The notes beneath the pieces were generated by a model, which had not been told where the DNA came from, made no database searches, and worked only from the letters and a program-made list of their open reading frames with translations. Position numbers and translations under genes: made by a program. Positions 28,788-37,202 of a DNA stretch of 64,000 nt are shown here, piece by piece; within the stretch, counting starts at the first letter, position 1; each line of letters starts with the position of its first letter. Source of the DNA: Alginatibacterium sediminis (GTDB lineage Bacteria; Pseudomonadota; Gammaproteobacteria; Enterobacterales; Celerinatantimonadaceae); the NCBI RefSeq assembly GCF_003610775.1, contig NZ_RAQO01000004.1:869755-933754 (forward strand), given 5' to 3'.

Positions 28788-29786
28788 ATGAAGACACGAT
28801 TAGCAGCACTAACCTTTATACTAATTCTTCCCCTACCCGGTCTAGCCAATCAATGTGGCGAAGTTACTATTGCTGATATGAATTGGAACTCAGCAAGCTT
28901 TATGGCTCATCTCGATCAATTCGTCCTTAGAAATGTTTTCGATTGCGACGCTCAACTTATCCCCGGCGACACCATGCCAACAGGTACTTCTATGGTCGAA
29001 AAGAACGAACCCGATATAGCTCCAGAGTTTTGGAGTAATTCAATGCGAGAAGCTTTGGACAACGGCGTAGCACAGCAACGACTTAGCTATGCTGGGGTTT
29101 CTCTGAGTGACGGCGGCGAAGAAGGTTTTTGGGTTCCGGACTACTTAGTTGAGCAATATCCTGAAATGGCAAACATTGAAGGTGTAATAAAACATGCAGC
29201 CTTGTTTAAACATCCCGAAGGGGAAGACAGTTTCGCATTCTACGGTTGCCCAGCAGGCTGGACTTGCCAGCTTACAGCAGGCCACTTGTTTGATGCTCTT
29301 AACTTAGAACAAGCTGGTTTTACTATAATAGATCCAGGCTCAGGTGCAGGGCTTGCGGGAACCATTGCCAAAGCCTACGAGCGCAAACAACCTTGGTTTG
29401 GCTACTATTGGGCTCCGACACCAGTGTTGGGCAAGTACCCTATGGTTAAGGTTGAGTTTGGACAAGGTAGCGACCAAGCTCATTACAATGACTGTATTAG
29501 TCAAGTTGAGTGTGATGAGCCGCGACCGATTATGTACCCACCTTCTTTGGTTCAAACCGTTACTACTTATAGCTTTGCCAGCAAAGCGCCCGAAGCTAAT
29601 GCCTATCTTGGAAAACGCTCATTTACGAATCAACAAATGAACGCACTACTCGCTTGGATGGAAGATAATCAGGCTGATGGCGATTATGCCATGGAGTACT
29701 TTCTTAAAGAGTTCCCAGAACTGTGGAAAGTCTGGTTTAACCCCCAACAAATCGAAAAGCTAAATAAGGCTCTAGCTGCACTTTAG
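28788..29786 (+). CDS. Lone betaine/choline-type ABC substrate-binding protein (OpuAC family)
   Basis: 332 aa with a signal peptide (residues 1-20, ending GLAN). The type II binding-protein fold shows SMVEKNEPDIAPEFWSNSMR and aromatic-box regions including KQPWFGYYWAPTPVLGKYPM. Several cysteines (e.g. YGCPAGWTC and NDCISQVEC) could make disulfides. The family binds glycine betaine, choline, proline betaine and related osmolytes. No permease or ATPase is adjacent, so it must feed a transporter encoded elsewhere. Confidence 0.85.
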   Translation: MKTRLAALTFILILPLPGLANQCGEVTIADMNWNSASFMAHLDQFVLRNVFDCDAQLIPGDTMPTGTSMVEKNEPDIAPEFWSNSMREALDNGVAQQRLSYAGVSLSDGGEEGFWVPDYLVEQYPEMANIEGVIKHAALFKHPEGEDSFAFYGCPAGWTCQLTAGHLFDALNLEQAGFTIIDPGSGAGLAGTIAKAYERKQPWFGYYWAPTPVLGKYPMVKVEFGQGSDQAHYNDCISQVECDEPRPIMYPPSLVQTVTTYSFASKAPEANAYLGKRSFTNQQMNALLAWMEDNQADGDYAMEYFLKEFPELWKVWFNPQQIEKLNKALAAL

Positions 29787-29964
29787 CAGGTAGAGAATTA
29801 TCAAATGGATGATGCTAGCTTAGATTGAACCCAGTCTGGGTTAGCGTTATAAGATCTGAGATGAGTAACTGTTATTGCTTGTCTTCGTATGCGCTTTAGC
29901 AGCTTTAAACTTCTGCTAGTTATTCGGACTGTGCTACTTTTTAGCAGGACATGTAGCCGGTACT

Positions 29965-30534
29965 TTAGCCTACTTTTGAATAACCATTTTGGCTGCCCAT
30001 CACTTGCGACAAGTCTTGTAAACGATCCGTCATAACTTTGATCATTTGAAACTGTTGCAACTGTTTACGATCATCTAACTTCAATACGGGATCGATCAAC
30101 ATACAACACGCCGTTTGATAACTGGTTTCAATAACGAGAAAACGCCCTACTTGGTCGTCCAAATTTCTCAAAACTACAATATCCCCACACTGAAAATCAG
30201 TATTCTGATTCCAACGAATACTGCTGGCAGCTATTTGAAAATGCCAACTTTGAGGCATGATTGGTTTGTGGAAAAACCCGTTAGCTAAGGCTTGTAAAAC
30301 GATATGTAATTTGGTTTCGAACGGCCAATCAAGGTTGTCCATTTGATCAAGAAGACTGCTGTAATAGGCCAGATGCTCTGGTAAAAAACTTTGCTCACAA
30401 TCTTGTGGATTAGCGCAGTTTTTGTCATTAATAACGGACACAAACTGAAAACTATCACCAATATTTAAAACTAGTGATTGTTGTTTGTCACAAAAGCTCC
30501 AACGCCAAGTGCTATCAGGACTAAAATTAGACAA
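29965..30534 (-). CDS. zapC: Cell division protein ZapC
   Basis: 189 aa. It carries STWRWSFCDKQQSLVLNIGD at the N-terminus and KPIMPQSWHFQIA, KVMTDRLQDLSQV further on, matching E. coli ZapC. ZapC binds FtsZ and promotes lateral bundling of Z-ring protofilaments. It lies directly downstream of pyrD on the same strand, as in E. coli, which supports the assignment despite modest identity. A GATC-rich inverted-repeat cluster precedes it. Confidence 0.85.
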   Translation of the reverse strand: MSNFSPDSTWRWSFCDKQQSLVLNIGDSFQFVSVINDKNCANPQDCEQSFLPEHLAYYSSLLDQMDNLDWPFETKLHIVLQALANGFFHKPIMPQSWHFQIAASSIRWNQNTDFQCGDIVVLRNLDDQVGRFLVIETSYQTACCMLIDPVLKLDDRKQLQQFQMIKVMTDRLQDLSQVMGSQNGYSKVG

Positions 30535-30612
30535 CGCTTATTTCCCTACTCAGTAAACAGGCCCGAACATTCCAATTGCTTACGGGTAAAACTATACATT
30601 TATAGCGCCACA

Positions 30613-30669
30613 ATGATCTTATACACTTTGATCATATAAAGGATCATTTTAATAATAAATGATCCTTTA
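30613..30669. repeat. GATC-rich nested inverted repeats upstream of zapC
   Basis: Four GATC sites lie within 50 bp (30615, 30630, 30642, 30661). A perfect 13-bp stem (30637-30649 with 30657-30669) forms a strong hairpin followed by TTTT on the plus strand. A second inverted repeat, ATGATC/GATCAT (30613-30618 and 30630-30635), lies beside it. It is between pyrD and zapC and could terminate pyrD or act as a methylation-sensitive control region. Confidence 0.7.
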
Positions 30670-30777
30670 TTTTAATTGGAAGTCGCTTTTTATTTATTTG
30701 TAATATGAACTAGTTATAGCTTACTAAACAATCAAATTCAAATGTTTTATTATCAAACTGAATAGTAGTTAAACAAT

Positions 30778-31788
30778 TTAGAATACTCTAGCTACTTTTT
30801 TAATTAATCCAGGACCTTTGTAAATAAAGCCGCTATATAATTGAACTAGTTTTGCTCCTGCTTCAATTTTTTCTTTTGCTGCTATTGCTGAATCGATCCC
30901 ACCAACACCAATAATCGGTACCGTATCGCCAAGATGTTTATAAAGCTTGCTGATCACTACCGTTGATTTGTTTTGAAGTGGCCTACCGCTTAGACCACCA
31001 GCTTCTTGTCCATGCTTCATGGCTTTGACTAGCTGACGATCTAAAGTCGTGTTGGTCGCTATAACACCATCGAGTTTATAGCGAATTAAGGCATCACTTA
31101 TTTGTTCAATTTCATTATCTTCTAGATCTGGCGCAATTTTGATCAATAAAGGAACGTGTTTATTATATTGCTCACTTAATTGATCTTTCTTAAGCGTTAG
31201 ATCTTTTAATAGATCTTCTAATGCCTCACCATACTGTAAATTACGTAAACCAGGTGTATTAGGACTTGAGATATTAACTGCAATATATGAAGCATGTTCA
31301 AAGGCTTTTTCCATGCCTATCAGGTAATCATCTTTACCATGCTCAACTGGAGTATCAAAATTCTTGCCGATGTTAATACCAAGAATGCCATTGAAAGAAC
31401 TTTGCTTCACTTGCTCAATAAGGTAATCAATACCTTTATTGTTGAACCCCATGCGATTAATAAGCCCCTCAGCTTCAACAAGTCTAAAGATTCGAGGTTT
31501 GTCATTACCAGATTGAGCTCGAGGAGTAACCGTACCAACCTCGACAAAGCCAAATCCCATCGCTGCAAACGCATCAATACACTCACCATTTTTATCTAGG
31601 CCAGCTGCGAGACCAACCGGGTTGGGGAACTCTAGACCCATCAATGAAACAGGCTTTGCTGCTATATTTTGCTTATAGAGTAAATTGAGAGGTGTGTTTC
31701 CAGTTCGCTTAAAGCTATCAATGATTAAATCATGAGCTTTCTCTGGATCGAGCTGGAACATTAGGCTTTTTGCTAAGGGATAATACAT
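30778..31788 (-). CDS. pyrD: Dihydroorotate dehydrogenase (quinone), class 2
   Basis: 336 aa, membrane-associated FMN enzyme that oxidises dihydroorotate to orotate with quinone, the fourth step of UMP synthesis. The N-terminal amphipathic helix region typical of class 2 is present ([20 protein letters not shown]). FMN-site motifs are [28 protein letters not shown] with the catalytic serine, and [24 protein letters not shown] sequence precedes the ATG. The whole spacer from the upstream gdhB gene is taken up by interleaved inverted repeats. Confidence 0.96.
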   Translation of the reverse strand: MYYPLAKSLMFQLDPEKAHDLIIDSFKRTGNTPLNLLYKQNIAAKPVSLMGLEFPNPVGLAAGLDKNGECIDAFAAMGFGFVEVGTVTPRAQSGNDKPRIFRLVEAEGLINRMGFNNKGIDYLIEQVKQSSFNGILGINIGKNFDTPVEHGKDDYLIGMEKAFEHASYIAVNISSPNTPGLRNLQYGEALEDLLKDLTLKKDQLSEQYNKHVPLLIKIAPDLEDNEIEQISDALIRYKLDGVIATNTTLDRQLVKAMKHGQEAGGLSGRPLQNKSTVVISKLYKHLGDTVPIIGVGGIDSAIAAKEKIEAGAKLVQLYSGFIYKGPGLIKKVARVF

Positions 31789-31803
31789 ATTCGGCTCCGA
31801 TGT

Positions 31804-31848
31804 GCCCCGAGCGTAGAATGACAGGGGGCTTCGGGGCGTAGATTCTAC
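31804..31848 (-). promoter_or_regulatory. Interleaved inverted repeats forming a candidate pseudoknot/translational switch in the pyrD leader
   Basis: In the order GCCCCGA (31804-31810), GTAGAAT (31813-31819), TCGGGGC (31831-31837), ATTCTAC (31842-31848), arms 1-3 and 2-4 are each perfect 7-bp complements. The A-B-A'-B' order fits an H-type pseudoknot or two mutually exclusive hairpins. The element fills nearly the whole gdhB-pyrD spacer and ends a few nt before the pyrD GGAG. E. coli pyrD is known to be controlled by a leader hairpin over its ribosome binding site. The function here is inferred. Confidence 0.6.
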
Positions 31849-34800
31849 CTATTTTGAACTACAATTTAAATTTAAAATGTTTAACTCACGCAATAAAACT
31901 GAGAATTTGGCAAATTCATGGCTGCCACTGGTCTTAAAGTCGTTAAGCATGTTGCTCCAACGTGTCAACGACTGCGCGTGTTCTTGTTTCCAAGCATCGA
32001 CTAGCACTTGTTCTTTTAGGCTAGAATCCCAAGCGATCACCGTTTGCGTCAGCTGGCGTTGTTGCCAATCTAGATCTTCTCTGAAACTTGCACGGGCCAA
32101 GGCCTGCCAATGATTTTCTACTGACTGTTGGTTTATTTGATGTAGGAACCAATGCAAACCAATGTCAGCGCCAAGTTTAAAGTAAATAACAGCCACTTCA
32201 CTTAAGGGCTGATTTTGCTCCGCACTAATTTCAGCCAAGTCTAGAACCGAATAAATAGAATTTAATTGCGCCATTTGGCACGCTAGTCCCTGCGGCACTC
32301 CCTGCCCTACAAAACAATCCGCTCGTTTATTAACAGCTTCATTATCTTTGTTCACCAATAGTTTTTTCAAGCCACCAGATAAAGCTGCAAAGCTGGGGTG
32401 ATAACGTTCGATCTGCTGTTCAATGCTTAAGCTTCGATCTCGTAGCGTTAAGAAACGGCGCGTGGCTCGGCGCATTAAACGACGTAAAGAATCCATCATC
32501 TCTAATTGTAATTGGGCATCAATTACATTATCTAGAGCTTCAATTTTTTGTAGGGTTAATTCAACCTCAAATACCTCACTTGCCACAACAAAACACTCAC
32601 AAATTTCAGCCGGCGTACTTCCCGTTTCTTCATTGAGGCGAGTGACAAAATTGAAGCCAACCGTATCCACGATCAAATTAGCTAATCGGGTAGCAATAAT
32701 TTCACTGCGAAGCGGATGATGTTGCATTTTTTCTGCGTACTTGTCTTGAAGAAGACGTGGAAATGATTGTTCCAAAATCCGAGTATAGAAAGGATTATCA
32801 CTAACCTGAGGCACATTAAGATGCTGTTTGAGGGACATTTTCGCATAAGCAACTAAAACAGCCATTTCTGGTCGCTCAAGTGATTGCCCCTTCACACTAC
32901 GTTCACTTAACTCTTCATCGTTAGGCAAAAACTCCAAACTTCGATCCAATTCATCTTGCTGTTCTAGATGGTGCATAAAACGCGATATTTCTTTGGCGTT
33001 AGAAGGCTGGTGTAGCTGAGAAATACTAATAGACTGACTTTGACGATAAGCGTTACGCAGCACAATTTTAGCCACATCGTCTGTCATCTCAACCAATACT
33101 TGGTTACGATGCTTTTGAGTAAGTTCACCATCAGTAACCAAACTATTGAGTAGAATTTTTATATTTACTTCATTGTCGGAACAATCAACACCACCAACAT
33201 TGTCGGTAAAATCTGTATTAATTTTGCCACCATGCTGAGCTATTTCGACCCGTCCAAGTTGCGTTATACCTAGATTTCCGCCCTCGCCTACAATTTTTGC
33301 ACCTAGTTCAGAGCCATTGATGCGCAAGACATCATTCGCTCTATCACCAACCTCTGCATTGTTCTCAGAGCTTGCCTTGATGTAGGTTCCGATCCCGCCA
33401 TTCCAAAATAAGTCGACCTTGGCCCGAAGTATAAGCCCTATTAGCTGGTTCGGTGTCAGGCTGCTGGCGTCGGTATCCAAAAGCGATTGCATAGCTTTGC
33501 TAAGCGGAATTGATTTAGCACTGCGTAAGAAAATACCACCGCCTTCAGATATTAATTCTTGATTGTAATCCGACCAAGATGAGCGAGGTAGTTCAAAAAG
33601 ACGACGGCGTTCAGCATAAGAACTTGCTGAGTCGGGCTTAGGATCAATGATGATATGTTGGTGGTTAAACGCTGCAACTAAACAGGTATGTTTGGATAAC
33701 AACATGCCGTTCCCAAATACATCGCCAGCCATATCCCCAATTGCAACACAGCTAAAGTCTGTGGTTTGGCAATCAATGCCAATTTCTCGGAAATGACGTT
33801 TTACCGACTCCCATCCTCCTCTCGCCGTAATTCCCATGCCTTTGTGATCGTAGCCATTGCTGCCTCCAGAGGCAAAAGCATCGCCCATCCAGAATTGATA
33901 TTCATCGCTGAGTTGATTGGCAATATCACTAAATGTTGCAGTGCCTTTATCTGCTGCAACCACCAAGTACGGGTCGTCCTCATCGTGGCGGACTACATCC
34001 CGCGGCGGCACAATCTCACCGTGTAAATTATTATCAGTGATATCTAGCAAACCGCGAATAAAGGTACGATAACAAGCTTTGCCCTCTTCTAACCAAGCGT
34101 CTCGGTCGGAAATAGCTGGCAATTGTTTGCAAACAAAGCCACCTTTTGCTCCCACAGGAACGATTACCGTATTCTTAACTTGCTGGGCTTTAACTAAACC
34201 GAGCACTTCCGTACGGAAGTCTTCTCTTCGGTCCGACCAACGCAGTCCTCCCCGTGCAACTTTACCACCACGCAAATGCACCCCTTCGACCCGTGGCGAG
34301 TAAACAAATATTTCGAAGTGAGGCAGTGGCTTCGGCATTTCACTAATTACAGAGGGGTTAAATTTAAAGCTGATATAATCTTTTTCATTCTTTTTTGCGT
34401 CACGCTGATAGTAATTGGTTCGAAGCGTCGCTTTGATCATTTCTAAGAAACGCCGAATAATACGGTCGTCATCCAAGTTCTCTACGCTATCTAACCATTT
34501 GATAATTTTACTTTCTAAATTGGCTTCAGACTCAGCAGAACGCTTTAAACTCGGTTGGAATCTGCGCTTAAATAAAGCAATTAACAATTGCGATATTTGC
34601 GGATAGTTAACTAACGTTTCTTCAATATATGTTTGGCTAAAATTACTGCCGATCTGACGCATATACTTAGCATATGCGCGCAGCAGTGCCACTTCTCGTC
34701 CACTTGCAAGCGCTCCTAACACCAACTTGTTAAAGCCATCGTTTTCGAGCGCACCATTCCATACCTTGGCTATCGTAGATTGGAAGTTATCGCGGTTTTT

Positions 34801-36681
34801 CTCAATATCTAATTTTGAAGTACCCACGTACAACATTGAGAAGTCTAAGATCCAGTAAACGCTGCCGTCGCTCGTGATCATGCGATATGGCCGCTCTCCA
34901 ATCACTCGAAGCCCAGTATTTTCCAAAATTGGTAGAATATCTGAAAGGTGTAGCGGCTCACTTAGGTGGAATAGTTTGAGGCGAACAACATTCGAATTGT
35001 CGTTTTCTTCTTGAGGTCGATAAAACAACATACCGAGCTGGTTTTGACTATTAAGTAGCTCTAGTTGGGTAATATCTGCAACAGCAGAGCCTGGCAATAC
35101 ATCCTCTTTGTAAGAACGCTGAAAAGCATCTTGGTACTTATTGAACAGCTCGTTACCCCGCTCTTCGCCAAAGTTAGACGATAGCGAGTCTGAGAGCTTG
35201 TCCTCCCATGAACGCGCAGCTTCAATAAGGTTGGCTTCAAGTTCAGTCAATTCATACTCCTGATGCGGATCACCTACTTTAACTATATAGTGGGTCCTGG
35301 CTAAATTCCCTTCAGTGAAAAAGGTGCTGAACTCGACGTCTTCATCGGATCCAAAATGCTGTTTAAGTACTTCCTGAGTCTTAATTCTAAGTGCTGTGTT
35401 GTAGCGATCTTTGGTCGTATAAACTACGCAAGAATAGAATCGTCCATAGACATCTTTTCGAACAAACAATCGAACTAAATCGCGCTCCTGAATGTTTTCT
35501 ACACCTAAGCCGATCTCTAGTAATTCGTTCGCGCGAGCCTGGATGAGTTCATCGCGTGGGTATGTTTCCATGATATTAAGTAAGGCTTTAAACGCATGGC
35601 TGCCGGTTTTCAAACCCGAACTATCCATAATTTGCATGAGCTTTTGCTTAATCAGCGGTATCTCTAATGCCGAACGATTGTAGATGGAACTTGCATAGAG
35701 ACCAATGAAGCGATGTTCACCGATAACTTGTCCTTTGGCGTTATAATCTTTAATGCCGACGTGGTCGATATAGGCGGGTCGATGCACCCGACTCAAGTAA
35801 TTACTTTTATTTAAGATTAATGGATTGTCATCCAGCGCAAGCTCTCGACCACTTGGTGTGTAAGTCGACAACTTAACTGGCTGTCCAGCAGCTATATTCT
35901 TATATAGACCTAGACTAGACTCAGGCGCCCCACTAAGAATGTAGTCTCCCTTTACCGCCTTTAACGCGTAGTATCGATACCCCATCAAGGTGAAGTTGTG
36001 TTCCCCAACCCAATTGAGAAAGGCAATACTATGCTGATATTGGTCAGACTTTTGTTTGCCTAAATACTGGCTCAAGGTTTTGGTGTGGGTTCGCAATTCA
36101 TCAAGCATCGGTTGCCAATCATTAACTACAAGATCAACTTCGCTTAGCATCAGCTCGATCTCGGCTCGAATCTTAAGTAAAGCTTCTTCGTCGCTTTGAC
36201 GGTCAATCTCAACCATAAATACGGTTTGTAATTTTTCATCACTTTGAGAGGCCTTAGCAACCTTGGTAATATGGCGCTGAGCATTGCGCTCTACTTTAAT
36301 TGGTTGATGTAGCATCAAATGGCAGTTTATTGCGTTGCGACTTAGCAGCATTCGCATTGAGTCGACTAAGAATGGGGAATCGTTAACTACTATTTCCAAA
36401 ATTGTATGCGTGGATTGCCATCCGTGACGACTGAGTTCTGGATTGTAAACCCGAATATGGCTTTCAGACTCATGGCTTAAGTTGAGTGCGTTCCACAAAC
36501 CAATCCCAACGCCATATAGATCACTGTCGTTACGATTTAACAAATCTGAATGGCTCATGTTCCCAAATAGAATTGACATGAATTGTTGAGCAGTTAGAGC
36601 TTGATCGGCGGGGAGTTTGTGGTGAACAATTTTATAAACTTTTTCGAGAAGAACTGAAGATGAAAACTGGCTACTGGTCAT
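31849..36681 (-). CDS. gdhB: NAD-specific glutamate dehydrogenase (180-kDa class)
   Basis: 1610 aa, the full size of the large NAD-GDH class that converts glutamate to 2-oxoglutarate and ammonia. Regulatory ACT-like N-terminal regions (about 1-550) precede the catalytic domain. The catalytic core shows RGGLRWSDRREDFRTEVLGL at about residues 810-830, then PVGAKGGFVCK with the active lysine, and the NAD-binding region GDMAGDVFGNGMLLS. A long helical C-terminus follows. AGAGG precedes the ATG. The order DUF2835-gdhB-pyrD-zapC is also seen in related marine bacteria. Confidence 0.96.
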   Translation of the reverse strand: MTSSQFSSSVLLEKVYKIVHHKLPADQALTAQQFMSILFGNMSHSDLLNRNDSDLYGVGIGLWNALNLSHESESHIRVYNPELSRHGWQSTHTILEIVVNDSPFLVDSMRMLLSRNAINCHLMLHQPIKVERNAQRHITKVAKASQSDEKLQTVFMVEIDRQSDEEALLKIRAEIELMLSEVDLVVNDWQPMLDELRTHTKTLSQYLGKQKSDQYQHSIAFLNWVGEHNFTLMGYRYYALKAVKGDYILSGAPESSLGLYKNIAAGQPVKLSTYTPSGRELALDDNPLILNKSNYLSRVHRPAYIDHVGIKDYNAKGQVIGEHRFIGLYASSIYNRSALEIPLIKQKLMQIMDSSGLKTGSHAFKALLNIMETYPRDELIQARANELLEIGLGVENIQERDLVRLFVRKDVYGRFYSCVVYTTKDRYNTALRIKTQEVLKQHFGSDEDVEFSTFFTEGNLARTHYIVKVGDPHQEYELTELEANLIEAARSWEDKLSDSLSSNFGEERGNELFNKYQDAFQRSYKEDVLPGSAVADITQLELLNSQNQLGMLFYRPQEENDNSNVVRLKLFHLSEPLHLSDILPILENTGLRVIGERPYRMITSDGSVYWILDFSMLYVGTSKLDIEKNRDNFQSTIAKVWNGALENDGFNKLVLGALASGREVALLRAYAKYMRQIGSNFSQTYIEETLVNYPQISQLLIALFKRRFQPSLKRSAESEANLESKIIKWLDSVENLDDDRIIRRFLEMIKATLRTNYYQRDAKKNEKDYISFKFNPSVISEMPKPLPHFEIFVYSPRVEGVHLRGGKVARGGLRWSDRREDFRTEVLGLVKAQQVKNTVIVPVGAKGGFVCKQLPAISDRDAWLEEGKACYRTFIRGLLDITDNNLHGEIVPPRDVVRHDEDDPYLVVAADKGTATFSDIANQLSDEYQFWMGDAFASGGSNGYDHKGMGITARGGWESVKRHFREIGIDCQTTDFSCVAIGDMAGDVFGNGMLLSKHTCLVAAFNHQHIIIDPKPDSASSYAERRRLFELPRSSWSDYNQELISEGGGIFLRSAKSIPLSKAMQSLLDTDASSLTPNQLIGLILRAKVDLFWNGGIGTYIKASSENNAEVGDRANDVLRINGSELGAKIVGEGGNLGITQLGRVEIAQHGGKINTDFTDNVGGVDCSDNEVNIKILLNSLVTDGELTQKHRNQVLVEMTDDVAKIVLRNAYRQSQSISISQLHQPSNAKEISRFMHHLEQQDELDRSLEFLPNDEELSERSVKGQSLERPEMAVLVAYAKMSLKQHLNVPQVSDNPFYTRILEQSFPRLLQDKYAEKMQHHPLRSEIIATRLANLIVDTVGFNFVTRLNEETGSTPAEICECFVVASEVFEVELTLQKIEALDNVIDAQLQLEMMDSLRRLMRRATRRFLTLRDRSLSIEQQIERYHPSFAALSGGLKKLLVNKDNEAVNKRADCFVGQGVPQGLACQMAQLNSIYSVLDLAEISAEQNQPLSEVAVIYFKLGADIGLHWFLHQINQQSVENHWQALARASFREDLDWQQRQLTQTVIAWDSSLKEQVLVDAWKQEHAQSLTRWSNMLNDFKTSGSHEFAKFSVLLRELNILNLNCSSK

Positions 36682-36952
36682 AAATGCCTCTTAACTCAAG
36701 TAAAACCTATAAGTACTGTCAGTGTCTCATTTTGATGATTTCACGGCTCTGCATTAACCAGCCAAGTAAAATGAACAACAACAGCGTTAAGTTATAAACG
36801 GAAGTAAAGCGCCACCGGTTGAATGTGATGAACAACATATAATAACGCTAAACTTCTAAATATTAACAAAATGTTATAGATACATTATAAAGCTGAAGTA
36901 AGGCTTAGCAATTCAGAAGCTCTTTCAAAATGAGGCTTGACGCGCATTTTTG

Positions 36953-37168
36953 CTATATTTTTATCAATTCGACAAATTTATTGTTGTCCAATGTTAAACG
37001 AAAGCGCCCTTCTATACCGGCAGCTGTAACAAAAGGCAAAAACCTCATGGCCGGAATTTGAACCCTTAAACCGCCTTCTTCGTACACAACAATCGAGCTC
37101 ACTTGGCCACGATAAACCTTAAGAAACTCTCGATAACTTACAAAAATAGAAAAATAATATTGAGTCAT
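36953..37168 (-). CDS. DUF2835 family protein
   Basis: 71 aa, beta-rich: MTQYYFSIFVSYREFLKVYR at the start, then VQIPAMRFLPFVTAAGIEGR and FRLTLDNNKFVEL. It matches the small DUF2835 family, which has no known function and commonly lies next to pepN or NAD-GDH in this group. No ribosome binding site is visible; instead a very stable hairpin ends 6 nt before the ATG. It is separated from pepN by 34 nt. Confidence 0.8.
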   Translation of the reverse strand: MTQYYFSIFVSYREFLKVYRGQVSSIVVYEEGGLRVQIPAMRFLPFVTAAGIEGRFRLTLDNNKFVELIKI

Positions 37169-37174
37169 ATAATA

Positions 37175-37194
37175 CGGCGCTCAAAAGAGCGCCG
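37175..37194 (-). terminator. GC-rich hairpin between pepN and the DUF2835 gene
   Basis: CGGCGCTC (37175-37182) and GAGCGCCG (37187-37194) form a perfect 8-bp stem with an AAAA loop (TTTT on the minus strand). The downstream tract TATTATATG is only weakly T-rich, so it may be a processing or stability hairpin or a leaky terminator rather than a full stop. Confidence 0.6.
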
Positions 37195-37202
37195 CCATCG
37201 GT

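Noticed and set aside
29828-29842. Short palindrome AACCCAGTCTGGGTT after the betaine-binding-protein gene
   Set aside because: The stem is only 6 bp and no T run follows; too weak to call a terminator.
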